DNA from: Pelodera strongyloides
Taxonomy: Eukaryota > Nematoda > Chromadorea > Rhabditida > Rhabditidae
Direction of reading: 5' to 3'
DNA: 64,000 bases
Assembly (NCBI GenBank): GCA_036852015.1
Contig: JAANDG010000435.1
Span: 1-64,000, forward strand
In this document: positions 24,201-38,900 of the stretch, piece after piece
Numbering within the stretch: the stretch's first letter is position 1
How the letters are laid out: each line of letters starts with the position of its first letter
Translations under genes and position numbers: made by a program
The notes under the pieces: generated by a model
What the model saw: the letters and a program-made list of their open reading frames with translations, nothing else
Database searches by the model: none
Told to the model about the DNA's origin: nothing

Positions 24201-26980
24201 TGGATTCTTGGATGGAGAACCCTGCCTCATAGCAACATCACCTGTAATATACACGAATCAATAATGTATATGCATATATTAATTTGGATATTATCGGATC
24301 CATAAATTTCGATAAATAATATATTATTGAGAATATCGATGAAGTGCATTGAAAAACTTTCATGCACAAACTCCAGAAAACCGGTAACATATGCTAAGCA
24401 GTCTGCAATGCTCACATGCAAATCAAGATTATGCTAATTTACCGGAAACCGACTTGCGAGGGGCGACGGGCACAGTATGACCCGGTATGACGTGAGCCCG
24501 GCCATGTGTTTTTTAGAGCAATGAAGATAATAAGAAATGTTATTTCATCATATATGAGCATAACGTTTGTGATGGTTGATAAAAAGCATATAATTATGCT
24601 ATTATGCAACTTCTGGCTAGTTGTAAATTAGGGTGAAATGTTAAAATTGTACTACCTCCAACATTTTCAACACACAGACATACATACAATTATTGTTGTT
24701 ATCTTCGCTGTGATTTTTTGAGGTAATGTACGAATACTCACATAAATTTGCTCGAGATAATTAAAACCATGGCCATTCAATTGATGCTTGTCAACCTTTC
24801 ATCATATTGATGCACACATTTTATGTGTTAATAAATATTTAAAATATTTAAACATACACAAACACACACATCACACATTTACATCTTGTTTCAAAGGCAA
24901 TTCCTCGCAAACTTGGAACAAACCTACTGTAGGTATTATTAATTCTGAGCATACGAAAAGAGCCAACTGCGAAAAACCACTTCCAAAACAAAGTTTTGAT
25001 AGGACAATTTACAATGATGTATGATCACAAATGTCTAAGCTTATCGGCTTATAATACACATGCATAACGGTGACGCTTCATATGGATATGTATTCACTAT
25101 ACTTCATATGTATTTGTATTCGTCGCCAAATATCGCTCCAGAAGGTATAGTATAATGAAAGGTAAAGTATAGAAGGCAAGCGGAACGCATGGCAAGTCTC
25201 GACAAGAGCTGGAAATACAAAAGCGTTAGTTATTGAAGTTACAACGCGACACTTTGGTGGTGCGCCGCGAAAAATAAGCGGTTGCGCCAGACTTCGCTTC
25301 GTCCAGACTTCGCCAGACTCTCGCCTGAGTCTCGCCAGTGCACCCTTTCGCTAAACCCTGTGAAGATAGGGTGAAGTCGCGCGCACCCTTCCACTGACAA
25401 AACTCGGCTGGCGCTGGTACACGGCGAAAATAATACTGATGCGCCAATATCTCGCCGCACAATCGCCCTGTCTTCACCGGAATCTCACCAGGACAGGGAG
25501 TGTGCGCTGGCTAACCTTGTGTGCACTGGCTAACCTTGTGTGCACTGGCTAACCTTTCGCGAAAACCGGGTGAAGATTGGGCGAAAGCACCGCGAACCCT
25601 TTTATCGGTTTCTGTATAATCTGTCGCATCTTCTTCCGGTCGGTTTTCGTCTGGCAAGCTGGGCGAGTTGTGCGGCGCGATGTAGGCGCACCTTTTTTTC
25701 TTTTCCACTTTCCTGTGGATGCATTTTGTACTAATTGCCTATAATTGTCATGCTTTTTTTATGTGTTGGTTGGTTTTATTCGCAATAAATATTTCAACAA
25801 GGTGTTTTGTTGTCTGGCGCTTTCAGTTATGCATATCTCTTGTTCTCTGACGAAAATCGGGTTTTGCGCGGCGAAACTCTGGCGCGGAAAATTAGGCGAT
25901 GCGTATGTGTAGGCGCAACAGCGCAACGATTGTAGGAAAGGCCAAGCTGGGCGATGTGCGCGGCGAGATGCAGGTATTCCTAATTTTTTACCCCACGTTT
26001 TTAGGACTCTGCTTGATACCAAGAAAATAAATCGCCAAGGACCTTGAATTAAGTACAGCTGGAAGTCCAGTTAATCTTTACTAAACTAAACTGACATCCA
26101 GACGTAACATAACTTCATTGGCCATATCACCTTGTTTCAACCAAACTATCAAAATACGGAGCCCCTCGCCATTTGGTATTTCATGCAAGGAGCACATTAC
26201 TGAAACTCAGGCTGTGTGCGGCGACAGTTTGGCAAATGCGAAAAATACTAGCCGTGGCGAAACTTATACAAAGTCCGTCTTTTCTTCGTCACAAAAAGAC
26301 TAACAAAAAAAATTGTTAGTCTTCAATTTGATATTAAATGGAGGAATACATTTGGCGATTTGTGTGCCAACCTATTTGGTGATCTTGTCGTGAGCACGTT
26401 TTCTCGAACCTTCGTCAACTGGTCACCACATGGTCACCAAATATATTATTTCGGTCAAACCATTTGGTGACCGGCTACTGACGGTGTTTCTGTGGTCTGA
26501 GCAATTATTTCGTCTCCCTGTGTACGTCCATACTCTAATACTGTAAGTGCACACGCTGCGCTTTTCTTGCATGTCTCCTGCATTGAATATAACAGACAAA
26601 TAGTCCAAGAAAAATAACTTCATTCCGAAAGAAACAATAAAAATGTACACGACATGATGTAAGAAACATATTTCCAATTAGTATTCGCAAAGCGTCCACA
26701 GAGGCCCTCCTTACGATAACAAACAAATAACAAACTGCTAAATTCAAGCTTAATTTACGATCACTTCAAGATATTTTAACGATATAACTTAGTTTTCCTC
26801 ACCAAGACAAACATTATCAATAAAAACAAATAAATAATAATAACAACAGCAGATCTGAACATTCACCATTACGCAATATATTACAGTAGATTCTACCCAG
26901 TCTAACCACAAAAATAGATCAATTGGACAAGATAGAGATAAGGGTAAAACATTAAAACCACAACTTCAAAATTAGAAATT
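21300..26980. other. No gene recognised; dispersed repeats
   Basis: Frames here are short and no splice-consistent coding chain was found on either strand. Notable content is a GC-richer repeat block at 25240-26000, which includes three 19-20-base TGTGCACTGGCTAACCTT-type units at about 25501-25555, and CATTTGGTGACC-type repeats at 26390-26500. Confidence 0.5.
26390..26500. repeat. TTTGGTGACC dispersed repeat
   Basis: Alternating direct and inverted copies of (CA)TTTGGTGACC. Related blocks recur at 56455-56540 and 58040-58240, each with GCTTTTC/TTTCTTTCG-type flanks, indicating one dispersed family. Confidence 0.6.
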
Positions 26981-26989
26981 CTATTCTCT

Positions 26990-29900
26990 TCAATCACTGT
27001 CTGTACCACTTCGACGTGCTGGACTTCCAGCTTCAGACCCAGAAGCACCAATCTGAAAAGAAAAACATTCAACAACTTACAGAAGAGCGAAAAAGTTATC
27101 GGATCCTAATCTAAAATCTTATCTAAAAGTAATTGTACTGAGAAAAAGAATAAAGTAAACATTTAATATTATTTTTTTATAAGAACACAGTACTGATGTC
27201 ATCAACGCCTTTTCTTCATCACATCATGCTCTTACGGAATAATTTGAAATACAACCACACTAATAAACCGAGGTGCAGGCAGCTGACAAAAGTTGGAAAA
27301 AAAGGATAAACTGATAAACATACAATAGGGCCGGACTTATTCGATCCTTCTGAGTCTGATGCATCCGAAAGAATAGCCTTCTTCTTCTTTTTGAGACGTG
27401 ACGGCTCGGGATCACTGAAAATGACTTTAAAGCGAAATGCTAGCCCCTTTGGATAATTTGCATATGATAAGCAAATCCTATGTATTCTATGCTAATTTTG
27501 TACGATTGCCGTGGACGATCGTACAAAATTAACATAGGATACATAGGATTGCTTATCATATGCAAATTTTCCAAAGGGGCTAGCATTTCGCTTTAAATTG
27601 GGAAATCCTCCCTGATAATCCATGAAGAGGCAAAAAGATACAACGCACAATTACAAAGTCAAACAACTCGCAAAACTACGTTTCATTCGGTTTCATACAA
27701 CGTTTTACGAAACGATGCCCAACGGTACGCAGCAAGAATCTATTGGCGTCAAAAATATAATTCCCAGTAAAAAGGTGCGATGTGACTTCGCCCTACCTCT
27801 GCCAGAGCCCCAGTTTCTCGCGAAATGACCAAATTACACTGAGTGGTGAATGGGATCGCGAGAACTAAGCGCGAGTCTGGCGAAGGTGCGGCGAAAGATT
27901 GGCGCGCCGTTTTTCAACATTGCATTGCACTCACCTTTCCACACTATCATCACTGTCGTCGAACGCGGGTGGCGGGGGACTTTCATCTCCCGACAATACC
28001 GGGGCCGGGGGTGGTCCCCCATCAGAAGAATCCTCTTCTGAGGAAAGGAAGGCACGAGATTTGACTGAAAACACAACACGTTTTATAGTTACAGTAACCA
28101 AAACACCATAGCTGGGTGGATATAGCCTACACTACACTGCAGCGGAAATATGCCACATATGAAGTTACGAGAAAAGCATGTAGAGCGGTACGACCCGTGG
28201 TTTGTGTAGCGCATTCTGAGCAACGCATTCCCGTATGCGTATGCTATATGCAAAGTACGCAACATTAGGCAATTACTGGCGGACTGGTACACAATTATCA
28301 TACAATGCCTAGGGAATGCAGTGGGCCAGAATAGTTGCACGAACACCCTCTTATACCTCTTTAAAAAAACGACTGAAGCACTCACCCTTGGCCGACTGCT
28401 TGGATGAGAGTTTCACCTCAACCTTAGATGCCTGCGCCTCCTTCCTTCGCCTTCTCCTTTCCTCTTTGTCTGCATCATCCTCCGATCCACTTCCACTGCG
28501 ACCACGTCTCTCTCGCTTCTTTCGACTACCCGACTTCTTCTGAAGTAAAGGAAAACTTATCATTTTATGTCCTGTTTGCCAACAATTCCCTAGCGTAAAC
28601 AACTGACATCTGACAACAAAACAATGAAGTGGAATTAAATTGGTACATTAGCTTCGCTTTGAACGAAACTCATTCCGACGATTTGCAACAATAGACAACT
28701 ACTGACTCATCAGCGAAGATGCAATCGACAAAGCGCCCGACTGACTGATGAGCTAATGGTCGCGTTCGAACCCCGCTAAGGTTCACAATTTTGTGGTCAA
28801 CATGCGACTTTTACATGTCAAGAGTTACGCACATGACACAAACAAACAAAAAAAAGCAAACGACGCTGCTTTATATTATAAGACTGACACTCACCTTCCT
28901 CTCTCCTCCCTCGGCTCCTCCCTCTCCGGCCGAGTATCCCATATCAGAACTGTCGTTGACGAACTCTTCGCCTTCCTCACCGCGCTTCTTCTTACGACCG
29001 CCGCCTCCGCCGCCGCGCGATTTCTTTTCCTCTGGTGGAAGCTGAACAAAAATTATCATTAGCGATCAACTAATCACCGCAAAGTTTGCAAACGTATGAA
29101 CGTTCTGAATCATAACACCACGGTAACGTGATGAACATGATTTTTCACATGTTCGATAAACAATGTATGGGTTTGTGTGTATTTCGACCTCAATCGTAAA
29201 ACAACAATGAAGGAAATCCCCATACAACGAAATGAATACTGCTACCCATCAACCCTCATAATAAAGAGGAGATCGTTGGTTGATAATAACCAATCTTGTA
29301 CCTAATCTCCGAATCTCCTCCCAATTACGTATTCTTCTAAGTACCGTACCTAGTAGTTTCACATTCTCACCTCTGGCATCTTGAGTAGGTCCTTTGTCAT
29401 CTGCACGTACATCTTCCTCTGCTCCATCTGTTCCTCGGCCTGACGTCGACGTTGTTCCTCCCGAACACGTTGTTCTTCAAGGAAACGGTGCTGAAAAAAA
29501 AACGATAGCTTAAAAATGTATTCCAATCATTTTCTAAGTACCGTACCTCCAAACAAATACACTCTCACTTTTAAATATACTAAATTTTCAGTTATATGTT
29601 CCAACAACTCAAGTACACCCAGAAAACACTGACCCGAAGCGCTTCTCGCTCCTCGTCTTGCTTCCTTCGCTGTTGTTGATCGGCTTCATCCTCAAATAAC
29701 AAACTTAAAATGGCAACAAATTTACGTTTGTTAGCTTAGCTTTAAACTCTGTGATGCATGATAGCACACAAGGAAAGAGCCAAATCTCTACTACATCACT
29801 ATCAACAACTAAAACAGTAACAAACAACAATCGCCTCCTAATAATGAAGATCCGTAGAAAGTGGAAAGACAAATAATTCAAAAATAATCAGTAGACAAAA

Positions 29901-32900
29901 AGTCAATTATGGCAATAAGAGAACAGCACTGACCTGAGTCCTCGCTCTCTGTACGTACAACTGTGCTTGACACAGAAGGTCACTGCACTGTCTGGCTTGG
30001 TCTCCCGCGACAGTCTTTGACACAATCCGAGCCTGTGACAACGTGTCATCACGGTTACCGCTCAACCACGAGAATACTCTAAAAAAGAAAGAGGTTGAGT
30101 AAGGTAAACTCCCTACAATTACACCACGGTTCAAATAAAAGACAGTCAGAACATCTTGCTACCGTCATATAATGGGTCACAAATCCAATGTGCCTAGTAC
30201 GTGCGTGTTTCCCCCAGTTTCTTGTATTTCATTGGTTTCGATACATATTTTTGGGAATAAGGAGTTATTGTAATTGTAACTAGTAACGAGAGGGGCGTGG
30301 CGCAGTGACCGGCGGCGCGAAGCAAGCGCCTTGCTTTGCGCCGCCGGTCGTTGGTTCGATCCCGGCTCGGAACCCCTTCAACCCATCAAAGGTGTAAAAG
30401 TTGGTAGCTGGGTAAAACTGGCGGAGATAAATCAGCTTCCCGAGAAAATTGGCCTCCGGGAAGATTAAATGCCAGTTCGACCGGCTACCGGCTTCAGAAA
30501 TGAACAGGACCACGGTGCACCGTTTCTGCGGATCCGGTTGATATAACCCGGTACTCTTTATCTCTTTTTAACTAGAAACTACCGACCTCTCGGCAGTTTT
30601 TAAATCCTCCACAGCTCCCGTGACAAATTCCAGTGTCGCTTTATCGTCCCTGCAACACAATAATATGAATAAAACTTCAAAAATGAATATCACCTAATTC
30701 AACTAAACAATATCACAAATAGACCACATGACATAGACTAAATTCAAAAATGAATAACACTTAATTCATCTAAACAATATCACAAATAGACCACATGACA
30801 TAGACTAAATGCACATCATCGAAAAGAAAAGATATGCAAAAGAAGATACACAAAATGAAGGTAGTCAGAAATTTAATCAATTTACCGTGTATTTCAATAC
30901 AAAGTTTCAATCATCACACCTCAAATGCTGAGTGGCCTGTTTCTGCAGTATAAACGCGTAGTTAAACTTCACAAGGAGATTGTCGGGTTGTTCCGAAGCC
31001 GCCTGAAACACAATAAAGCCATAAGAAATAAGAATATAAAGAAATACATGGCAGGTCCGCCGGTTTGATTGTTTGATACAAACACTACAAATACACAATT
31101 TTCCAAAAAACGTACAGTCTTCAATAGGCCTGAAGGTTTAAAAAAGGATCTATCTCACCACGGTTTACGGTATTCCACACTGCATCGATATGCCCGCAAT
31201 ATCACGGTGAGCTTATTAAATTGACGCCTTCTGTTAATTCGACAATTTGACTTCTCAATCAAAATACAAACCTTCTCTAGTGTATTCCTGCAGTCCGTCA
31301 GCTTTCCAGCCTTATAATAGGCTCGTGCCAAATAAGAGAGCATTGTCACATCGAGTTCCTTGTTGAAACGCTTCATTGCACTCGAGTACCTGAATTATTC
31401 AATAACCAGCCGTTCGAAGAGCCCTACGGGCTCTTCTCCGACTGGAGGAATCGGCCTTCGGCTTCGGCCGATTGTTATCCTATTTAACCAAAAAGGAATT
31501 TCTACAAAGGTAAAAATATAACTTTCGCTATTCCTTCCTCCTATTTATCTCTAATTGTAAGCCCCTCTCTCTCCTATCATCCTCAATCTTTCTGTCTTTC
31601 CCTCTGGTACACTTCACGAAGTCATTTATGATTGTGGAAGCGTACAATTTGGGTCTGGATCTTCATTCACAAATTGTGCAATGCAAATTTGCCACTGAAG
31701 GTGCTCTATCTAGAGCAGACAGTTGTCCGTATAAGCTAGCATAGCTCAACAGGTAGAGCGTTGGACTGCGAATCGAGAGGTTGTGTGCTGCTGTGGGTTC
31801 GAATTTCGCCAGGGGCATAGATTTTGTATCTTCTCTTTCGATTGAGAATAGGAACTTTTCTTTATGAAAGGATTTCGTTGTGCACATAAAAACAAAATCA
31901 TAAACAAAGTGTGTGACAAAGTCATAAACAAACTCTTCTCCTTTATATAATAAGATAATAAATAAGGCGGCACTGTACGTGGTTTGTGATATGTATACCG
32001 GACAATTGCATTCCTATATATTACATACAAACTTTCTGTGCCCGTCAGTGCCGAAAGGGCATGGAAAAATCTTAGAAAGTACAAATAATGAAACAAAGCA
32101 AAAGAACACTTATTTCAAGAACAACAAAGAGACTCACATCTGCACAGCCGGCACGTACTGTTTCTGTTCCATGTAAACATGAGCAATGTTAATCCACACA
32201 TCGCAGAAATCGGCCGTGGCTTCACGTACCTAAACAAGGGCGACACTATACAAAGGTAGAAAGAAGCGGTGTGTGTGTGAATGAGGGGAAACTCTATGAA
32301 GTCCAAATATTCTATTACAATCACAGTACAGTGAGGGAAGACCGGAAGACGATAGAAGAATTACCAAAATATTAATAACTACATCTGAACCATGCGTCTC
32401 CTAATCGATATAATAAAGACCACGAGGTACAATAAAGATCGTGTTCGTGTATTAAAAGAGTAACAAATAACATTTTGAAGCAAGTACCTACCTTCCGAAA
32501 AACTGATATATATATTCCACGAATAATCACACGGCAACCCTAGACTAAAAAATTCCCAAGTAGTTAATCGAAAGCCAACCTGTGAGAAAATGTCTCTCGC
32601 CTCCGCAAAAAGTCCCTTGAATGCCAGCGCGCATGCTGCAATGAGTATACTGTAGAAAACATACATAACTCAATACACCTCAAGTCCAAGCCTACAAACA
32701 GAGAACCAACAGAAGCATGTCATGGAACATGACGAACATCTCTATGTTTATCATTTACCACGCTACCCGACACGCTTCCAACATAAGTGATTACTGAGTT
32801 TACAGAAACTTCACAAGGTAACTGCAGATAAGCTGCCACCTAAGTGACTACCAGCATTTGCAAATATTAATAAAAAAATAAATCTCACCTATTCCATTTG

Positions 32901-35900
32901 CTGCCCACATATTCTTTGGTTGCATTTTCAGAGCTTTCGAAAAGTAGTGAATGGCTCTGTCCACATGGACCTTGTCCTAAACAACATACTAATATGAAAT
33001 AGTCAAAATGTCAAAAAGTCAAAATTGAAAAAAAAGCCAATCAGCGCGACAAACATAATAAAACTGATAAATACAGCAGCACATTAAAAAACCAGACTGT
33101 GTAAGTACTAATCAAAAGCCAACAAAAGGAGAACAACGAATTCAGAATAAAGTAAGGTTTAAAAGACCAACCTTGTCTTTATTTCTGTTATGAGAGAAGA
33201 GGGTTTCCAGCCAAACATTTCCGAGACCAATAGTGGAATAAGCATCGTCCTTCCTATCAGGCGCCTTGAGTATCTGCTCAAACTTTTTCTGTGCTGGACC
33301 CCATCTGAAACGACCGATATTTTTGTTTAAAGCGGTATGGCACGTGGTTTGGCAAATAAGGTGGTATTGTGGTATAGCACTGGGTTTCAAAGCCTATACT
33401 GGTCGACTGCATTCCCACATACAAAGGGGGAAGGGAACGGTTTGTAAAAATTTGCATATCAGAAGCATGGAAATTCGGTTGTCCTAAATGTGTTTCACCA
33501 GCCACGTGCCATAACGCTTTACCGCAACTACACTACACAACCACATTTGCAAAGAAAACGTATGCTTTGTACATAAGGAATCACAGAAGCAATCTATAAG
33601 ACCACTCACTCTGCCTTGCTCATATGCAAATTGCCAATTAGAGTCCAAGCATCAGCATGTTGTTGATTGATGCTCATTCCCTCTTTGAACCACACAGATG
33701 CATCATAGAAATGGCCGCGATCACGGGCAAGGCATCCCAAACGCATGTAGCCTAGAAAATGATAATAATATTACAAAACGTAATCTGGCTAGCAAGGTTA
33801 CAGAAAAAGAGTCAATAAATAGGCAAAAAGCTTCTTGGAAACTACAAATATAATGGGTAAATGTAAGGTTTCAATAACATAAGCTCTAAGTGACTAGTTT
33901 GCTATCATGATGGGTAATAGGGCATTGAAACCGTATGCTTAACATATGGAATCAGGGAATTAATCTATATGAGCATTCACTCTCCCTTGCTCATATGCAA
34001 ATTTTCAATACCCGTGTATAGTAAAGGAAATGAATACGAAACAACTTACAATCAATATAGTTTTGATTCTGTCTGAGGATGGCCTTATAAAGTTTCTCAG
34101 CATCTTCATACAAGCACAGCATTTCGAGTGCACGAGCCAGGTTGTATCGGATGGTCAATTCAAGTGACGGTTCGGCCTGTCCCAATGCGACGTCCTCCTA
34201 AACAAAATACATGGAAACGTAAGAAATAAAAGATACTTGCTTGATCGAGGAAACATCTTATAGTTCATAGTTCATACCCAAATGAAAAAGGTTACTCCTC
34301 CCGCCACTCCCGTTTTACTCCCGCTCGAAATTGTCTATATATCTAACACTAAGCTGCTCTCATGGAATAATAGAAAACTAACCAATGAGGTATTAAAATA
34401 CCCAGGATTCCACTAAAAAACACTAAACACCAACCTGAAGTTTCACAAGTGCCTCTCCAAAAAGCTGTCGTGCCTTCTCGTAGTTGCCCATGTTAAGATG
34501 GAGGGATCCAATGTTATTGGTCATCTCGGGTGGAATGTCCACTTGTTCTCGTTCAGTCAGCAGACGAGCCGCGTGCTCGTAATATTGAAGCGACTTCTGT
34601 GAGGAAAAGGGGATTACAGTGTAGAATAAAATAAGCTAACATACAGAAAGTCCCTGGGTCCTGATCCAGCATCCAGCCCGCACATTTTCGAGTATTTGAA
34701 TAGAATAAGCATATTCGGCACATGACATAGCACCTCCGACCGCGAAAAACAAAGTTGAAGTTCTACATATTCGCTCACCTGTGGATCCGTGAATTCGGTC
34801 AACTGTGCCAAATCGATCAAAGCCTCCACATCATCGGGCCACTGTGCCAATAACTTGGTCAGCATTTCCCTACAAAGAAAGGAAAGGCCTAGAACAAAGA
34901 TTTTTTTTTACATTTTTTATATACCAAAGATTTTTAAACTGGAACATCATCGACAGAGACTAAACAGATCGGCAACTGTTGACGACATCACATAACACAG
35001 TCAAATACAAACGTGCTGGGTGCTAATGTTAATGTGCTATAAAAGACTACTATATGAACGGTTCAAATTTTAAAAGCCACACCAAACAAATAAACAGCAC
35101 AAAAATAATAAAGAAAACAAAAGTCGTAGAATTACCTAGCTTTTTGTTTTCTTTCGGCCAGTTCCTTTGGATTATCCACTTCAATATGGGCGTATAAAGA
35201 GCCAACCATCTGAAAAGCAAAACAAAGACAGATTAACTTCTAGAAAAAAACACACACGACTTTTGGAATCATTTTCAACCATAATAGAGGATTTAAGGAT
35301 TTATAAGCAGTTTCTTCCCCGTGGCCGTTCATGCAGTTATTGGCACAGTGGTCGAACACTTTCACTTTCTATAAAGGACTCTCTACTCGAACCAACTCGA
35401 AGCAACAATCATACGAATACGATAAACTTCCAATAAAATTACAGTTGTAGATCGGATCCGTACATTCATAGACGAAACTGACGGAAGAAAATAGAAATAG
35501 AAATAACACCAGAAAAAAAAGTGAAAAAAAATCACCTTGAGAGTTTCAGCATTGTTCGGGAAGATCTTCAGTATTTTCTCGAAGCAGTTGATCGCCTAAA
35601 GACAATTAAACCATAACACTAAAAAATTTAAAATAACTAGAAATTCTACCGAATCAAAGGTAAATGTTCAATTCAATAAAACAAGAGCTTAAAGTAAAAA
35701 AAGCTCACATTGGCGAACTCCTGACGGTGAATATACATTTGTCCGAGGCCGAAATATGGTAACACAAATGCGGGACTAGCGAACTGCGTCGACTGATAGT
35801 AGTACTGAAATATGTCATCATTACAAGATATATCGTGATATCGTCAAAAGCACCAAGTACACGTGCATCAACAACAACACGCCTTTGTACTAACAATAAT

Positions 35901-38900
35901 AAGAACATAATTTTTTGAATGTCTAGTTTTGCAAAAAGGCATGCATCAAGCGGTTATTGATTGTTTGTTGCGTGGCAGCCCAATTTTTTGTTGCACGCTT
36001 TCAGTGCAAATATCGATTGATTATGTGAGAGCTGCCTCGCAGTCATGCAAAAGTGGGCGTGGTCGAGGCCTTTATAAGCAATGTGGGAGCATGCCTAAAT
36101 CATTCTAGGCTATTTGCCCATGTGCAGTGCACGGCTACTTGGAGCCGTTCTAAGTTTTGGCGTTCTGTAAAGGCGTTTGCCAGTGTGTCATTAGATTGAT
36201 TATTAATCTAATCTACTCTTTGTTTGATGTCCTGTTTGTGTTCTACATTTGCTACCGATTTTGGATTTTGTTTCGTGAGACACACTAAGACTATGATGTC
36301 CTATTTTATCCGATTTCGTTTTGGGATGCATGTTTAGGCTTTAGAGTCTTCACAAGGCTACATTCGCGTATGCTTGGATTCGGGGATTTTGGAGGCTGTT
36401 GTACTTTGTTTTTTGTAGATCGTTTTGAGTCAAACGATGTACCTGGTTATTGATATGTAGTGGATTATTGGTATATCCCATCCTGCGATGTCCTGCTTTG
36501 TGTGCAACCGCTCATTTTGGGATCCGGGCTGCGATTTTCGAGTGTAACAAGGCTACTTTTGCGTACATGTTTGGGAGACGACAGGCTTGGAGACGATCTG
36601 TGGATTTTGTGAATTATTGATACATCAGCACTATGACGCTCTGTTTTTGTGTCCAACGTTTGTAATTGATGTCGTTCTGGGATTCTTCCTTCCATTTGCG
36701 AGCCTCGCAAGGCTACATTCGGGCATGCGTGGTGCATGGATTCTGTGGCTTGTTGGATCAGGAGGCGAACGGTGGATTTTGGTTATTTGGATATTTTGTA
36801 TTATGGATATAATTCACCCTACGATGTGCTGTTTTCCGTTCTACATTCGCAGCCTATTTCGTTCTGGTTCTGGTAGTCTATTTCGTGTCTCAGAAGACTA
36901 CATTCGCGTGTGCCGAGTATGTGTGTATTTTGGTGGATCGTGTTTGGGAAGAATGATTGATTTTGGTTATTAGGATATATTGCAGGATAGCAGGATTGAT
37001 ATAGTCCTCCCTACGAAGCTCTGTTTTGTATGTTTTTGGGGATTTTGCATAGTGGCTTACTGATAAATCTACCCTATGATGGCCTTTGTCCTGCGTCGTG
37101 TTATACATTTGCTTCCGATTTTGTTTTGGGTTCCGTGATTCGATTTTGACGTCTCACAGGTCTACACTCGCGTATACGTGAATGATGTGTGATTTTTCGC
37201 GGATTTTCTTTTGTGGGTCGCGTTTGGGAGACCAACGACTGTTTTTGTTTATTTAGATATGGTTGTTATGATGGCTGTCTCCCAGGTTCGGAAGGCTCGG
37301 TTCGCCTTCATTATTGCGGAGAATTCTGTCACCAAGAGGAGCTCTGGCGCCCCCAGGCTCGGCCGCTTGTGTTTCGAGATAAGATGGAAGGGAGTATTTA
37401 AAGAACCGGTGGGTTGTCAAGGAAGTATGATTTTATGAAGGAGTTTTCGAATGTGGTATTAGGATTGAGGTGGCAAAAGAGGGATGAAGGTTACGAGTTA
37501 TGGAATTCATTGCTGTTGCGTCAAGTTTAGAGAATTAGGAAAGTGGATGAAGAACAAGTGTTAGGAGGATTTGTTAGGGAGACCTCGATTAAATTACTAC
37601 AGTGCTGTGAATTTCTGTGTCAATTATTTTAGGCTACTTTTCGAGCAGAAAGGAAAGAGGGACAGAGTCAATGACTGGCGAATGTCAGAGTATGGCAACA
37701 AGACGGGGGGTTCCGGGCGCACATGCGAGAGTGTGCGTATGGAACATGGTTTGAGCGAGAGAAGTACGTTTAAAAAATCCCCTTTGCTTGTTTCCCTGAG
37801 AAGTGTTCGTTTCATGTGAGGTTTTTACACGAATGCGTCCATATTTGCTAGGCTAGGGGAGCCGTAATTTTTGAAAAGAGTTCAGAGGAGTGAGTCCACT
37901 AAAATACCTTCCAGAAGATTTTGGCGATAGAATTCGGTTTAAATACATCGTTTGCGCGAAGTGCGGGAGTGTTTCTAGGTTTCAGACAGACAATCTAGCA
38001 GCCGTTCAGTTATTATGGTTTTCTTGTATAAAATTGCGGAAGAGTTTCGGATTGCTTGTTACAGTGTTGAGTGTATTCCTAGCGATTTGGATCAGAAGTC
38101 AGAAGGCGGACGAGATTAGTGGTGTTAGCGATTATGACGATTGGAGTATCAGTGTACACGTTTTTTGGTGTTTTTTAGAGACTGGATGCCTACCAAGCGG
38201 TTTATAGGCTTCCCTTATGGGCCAGACAAGGAAGACGGATTCTTCTCACAAGGATGGTTTCGCGCTAAGATGGTGGGTAGCCGAGTATCACCTGTTTATT
38301 CCGTGTGTAAGACTATTGGCTAATGCGTTACGGCGCAGTTGTATTCTAAGAAGTTGACTGAGTGATACCGCTGATTAACGAAGTGAAATGGTGTTATTTT
38401 GCTTGCTGATGAAGTCACGAATGCTAAGTTCAAGGGAAATATTCGCATTTTGAGTTATTTTGTTGTGCTCTTTTCCTCATTTGGACTACACACTTAAGTT
38501 ACTCCATAATTTTTGCCCAAGAGTTATGGAGCTTTGTTGGTTCTAGTCTTTGTCTTTTTTGCAAAACTCTAGTTTTCATGAAGTGAGGTACGAGCGAAAT
38601 GAAAATGTCTAGTTTTGCAAAAAGGCATGCATCAAGCGGTTATTGATTGTTTGTTGCGTGGCAGCCCAATTTTTTGTTGCACGCTTTCAGTGCAAATATC
38701 GATTGATTATGTGAGAGCTGCCTCGCAGTCATGCAAAAGTGGGCGTGGTCGAGGCCTTTATAAGCAATGTGGGAGCATGCCTAAATCATTCTAGGCTATT
38801 TGCCCATGTGCAGTGCACGGCTACTTGGAGCCGTTCTAAGTTTTGGCGTTCTGTAAAGGCGTTTGCCAGTGTGTCCCACCCACCCGCCCTTACTTTGGTT

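Noticed and set aside
31734..31816. Candidate tRNA gene
   Set aside because: Poor anticodon stem, no clean acceptor pairing and membership in a larger two-copy repeat; treated as a SINE core.
36587..36973. 128-codon plus-strand frame
   Set aside because: Spans the internal minisatellite of the transposable element; no domain and no codon pattern.
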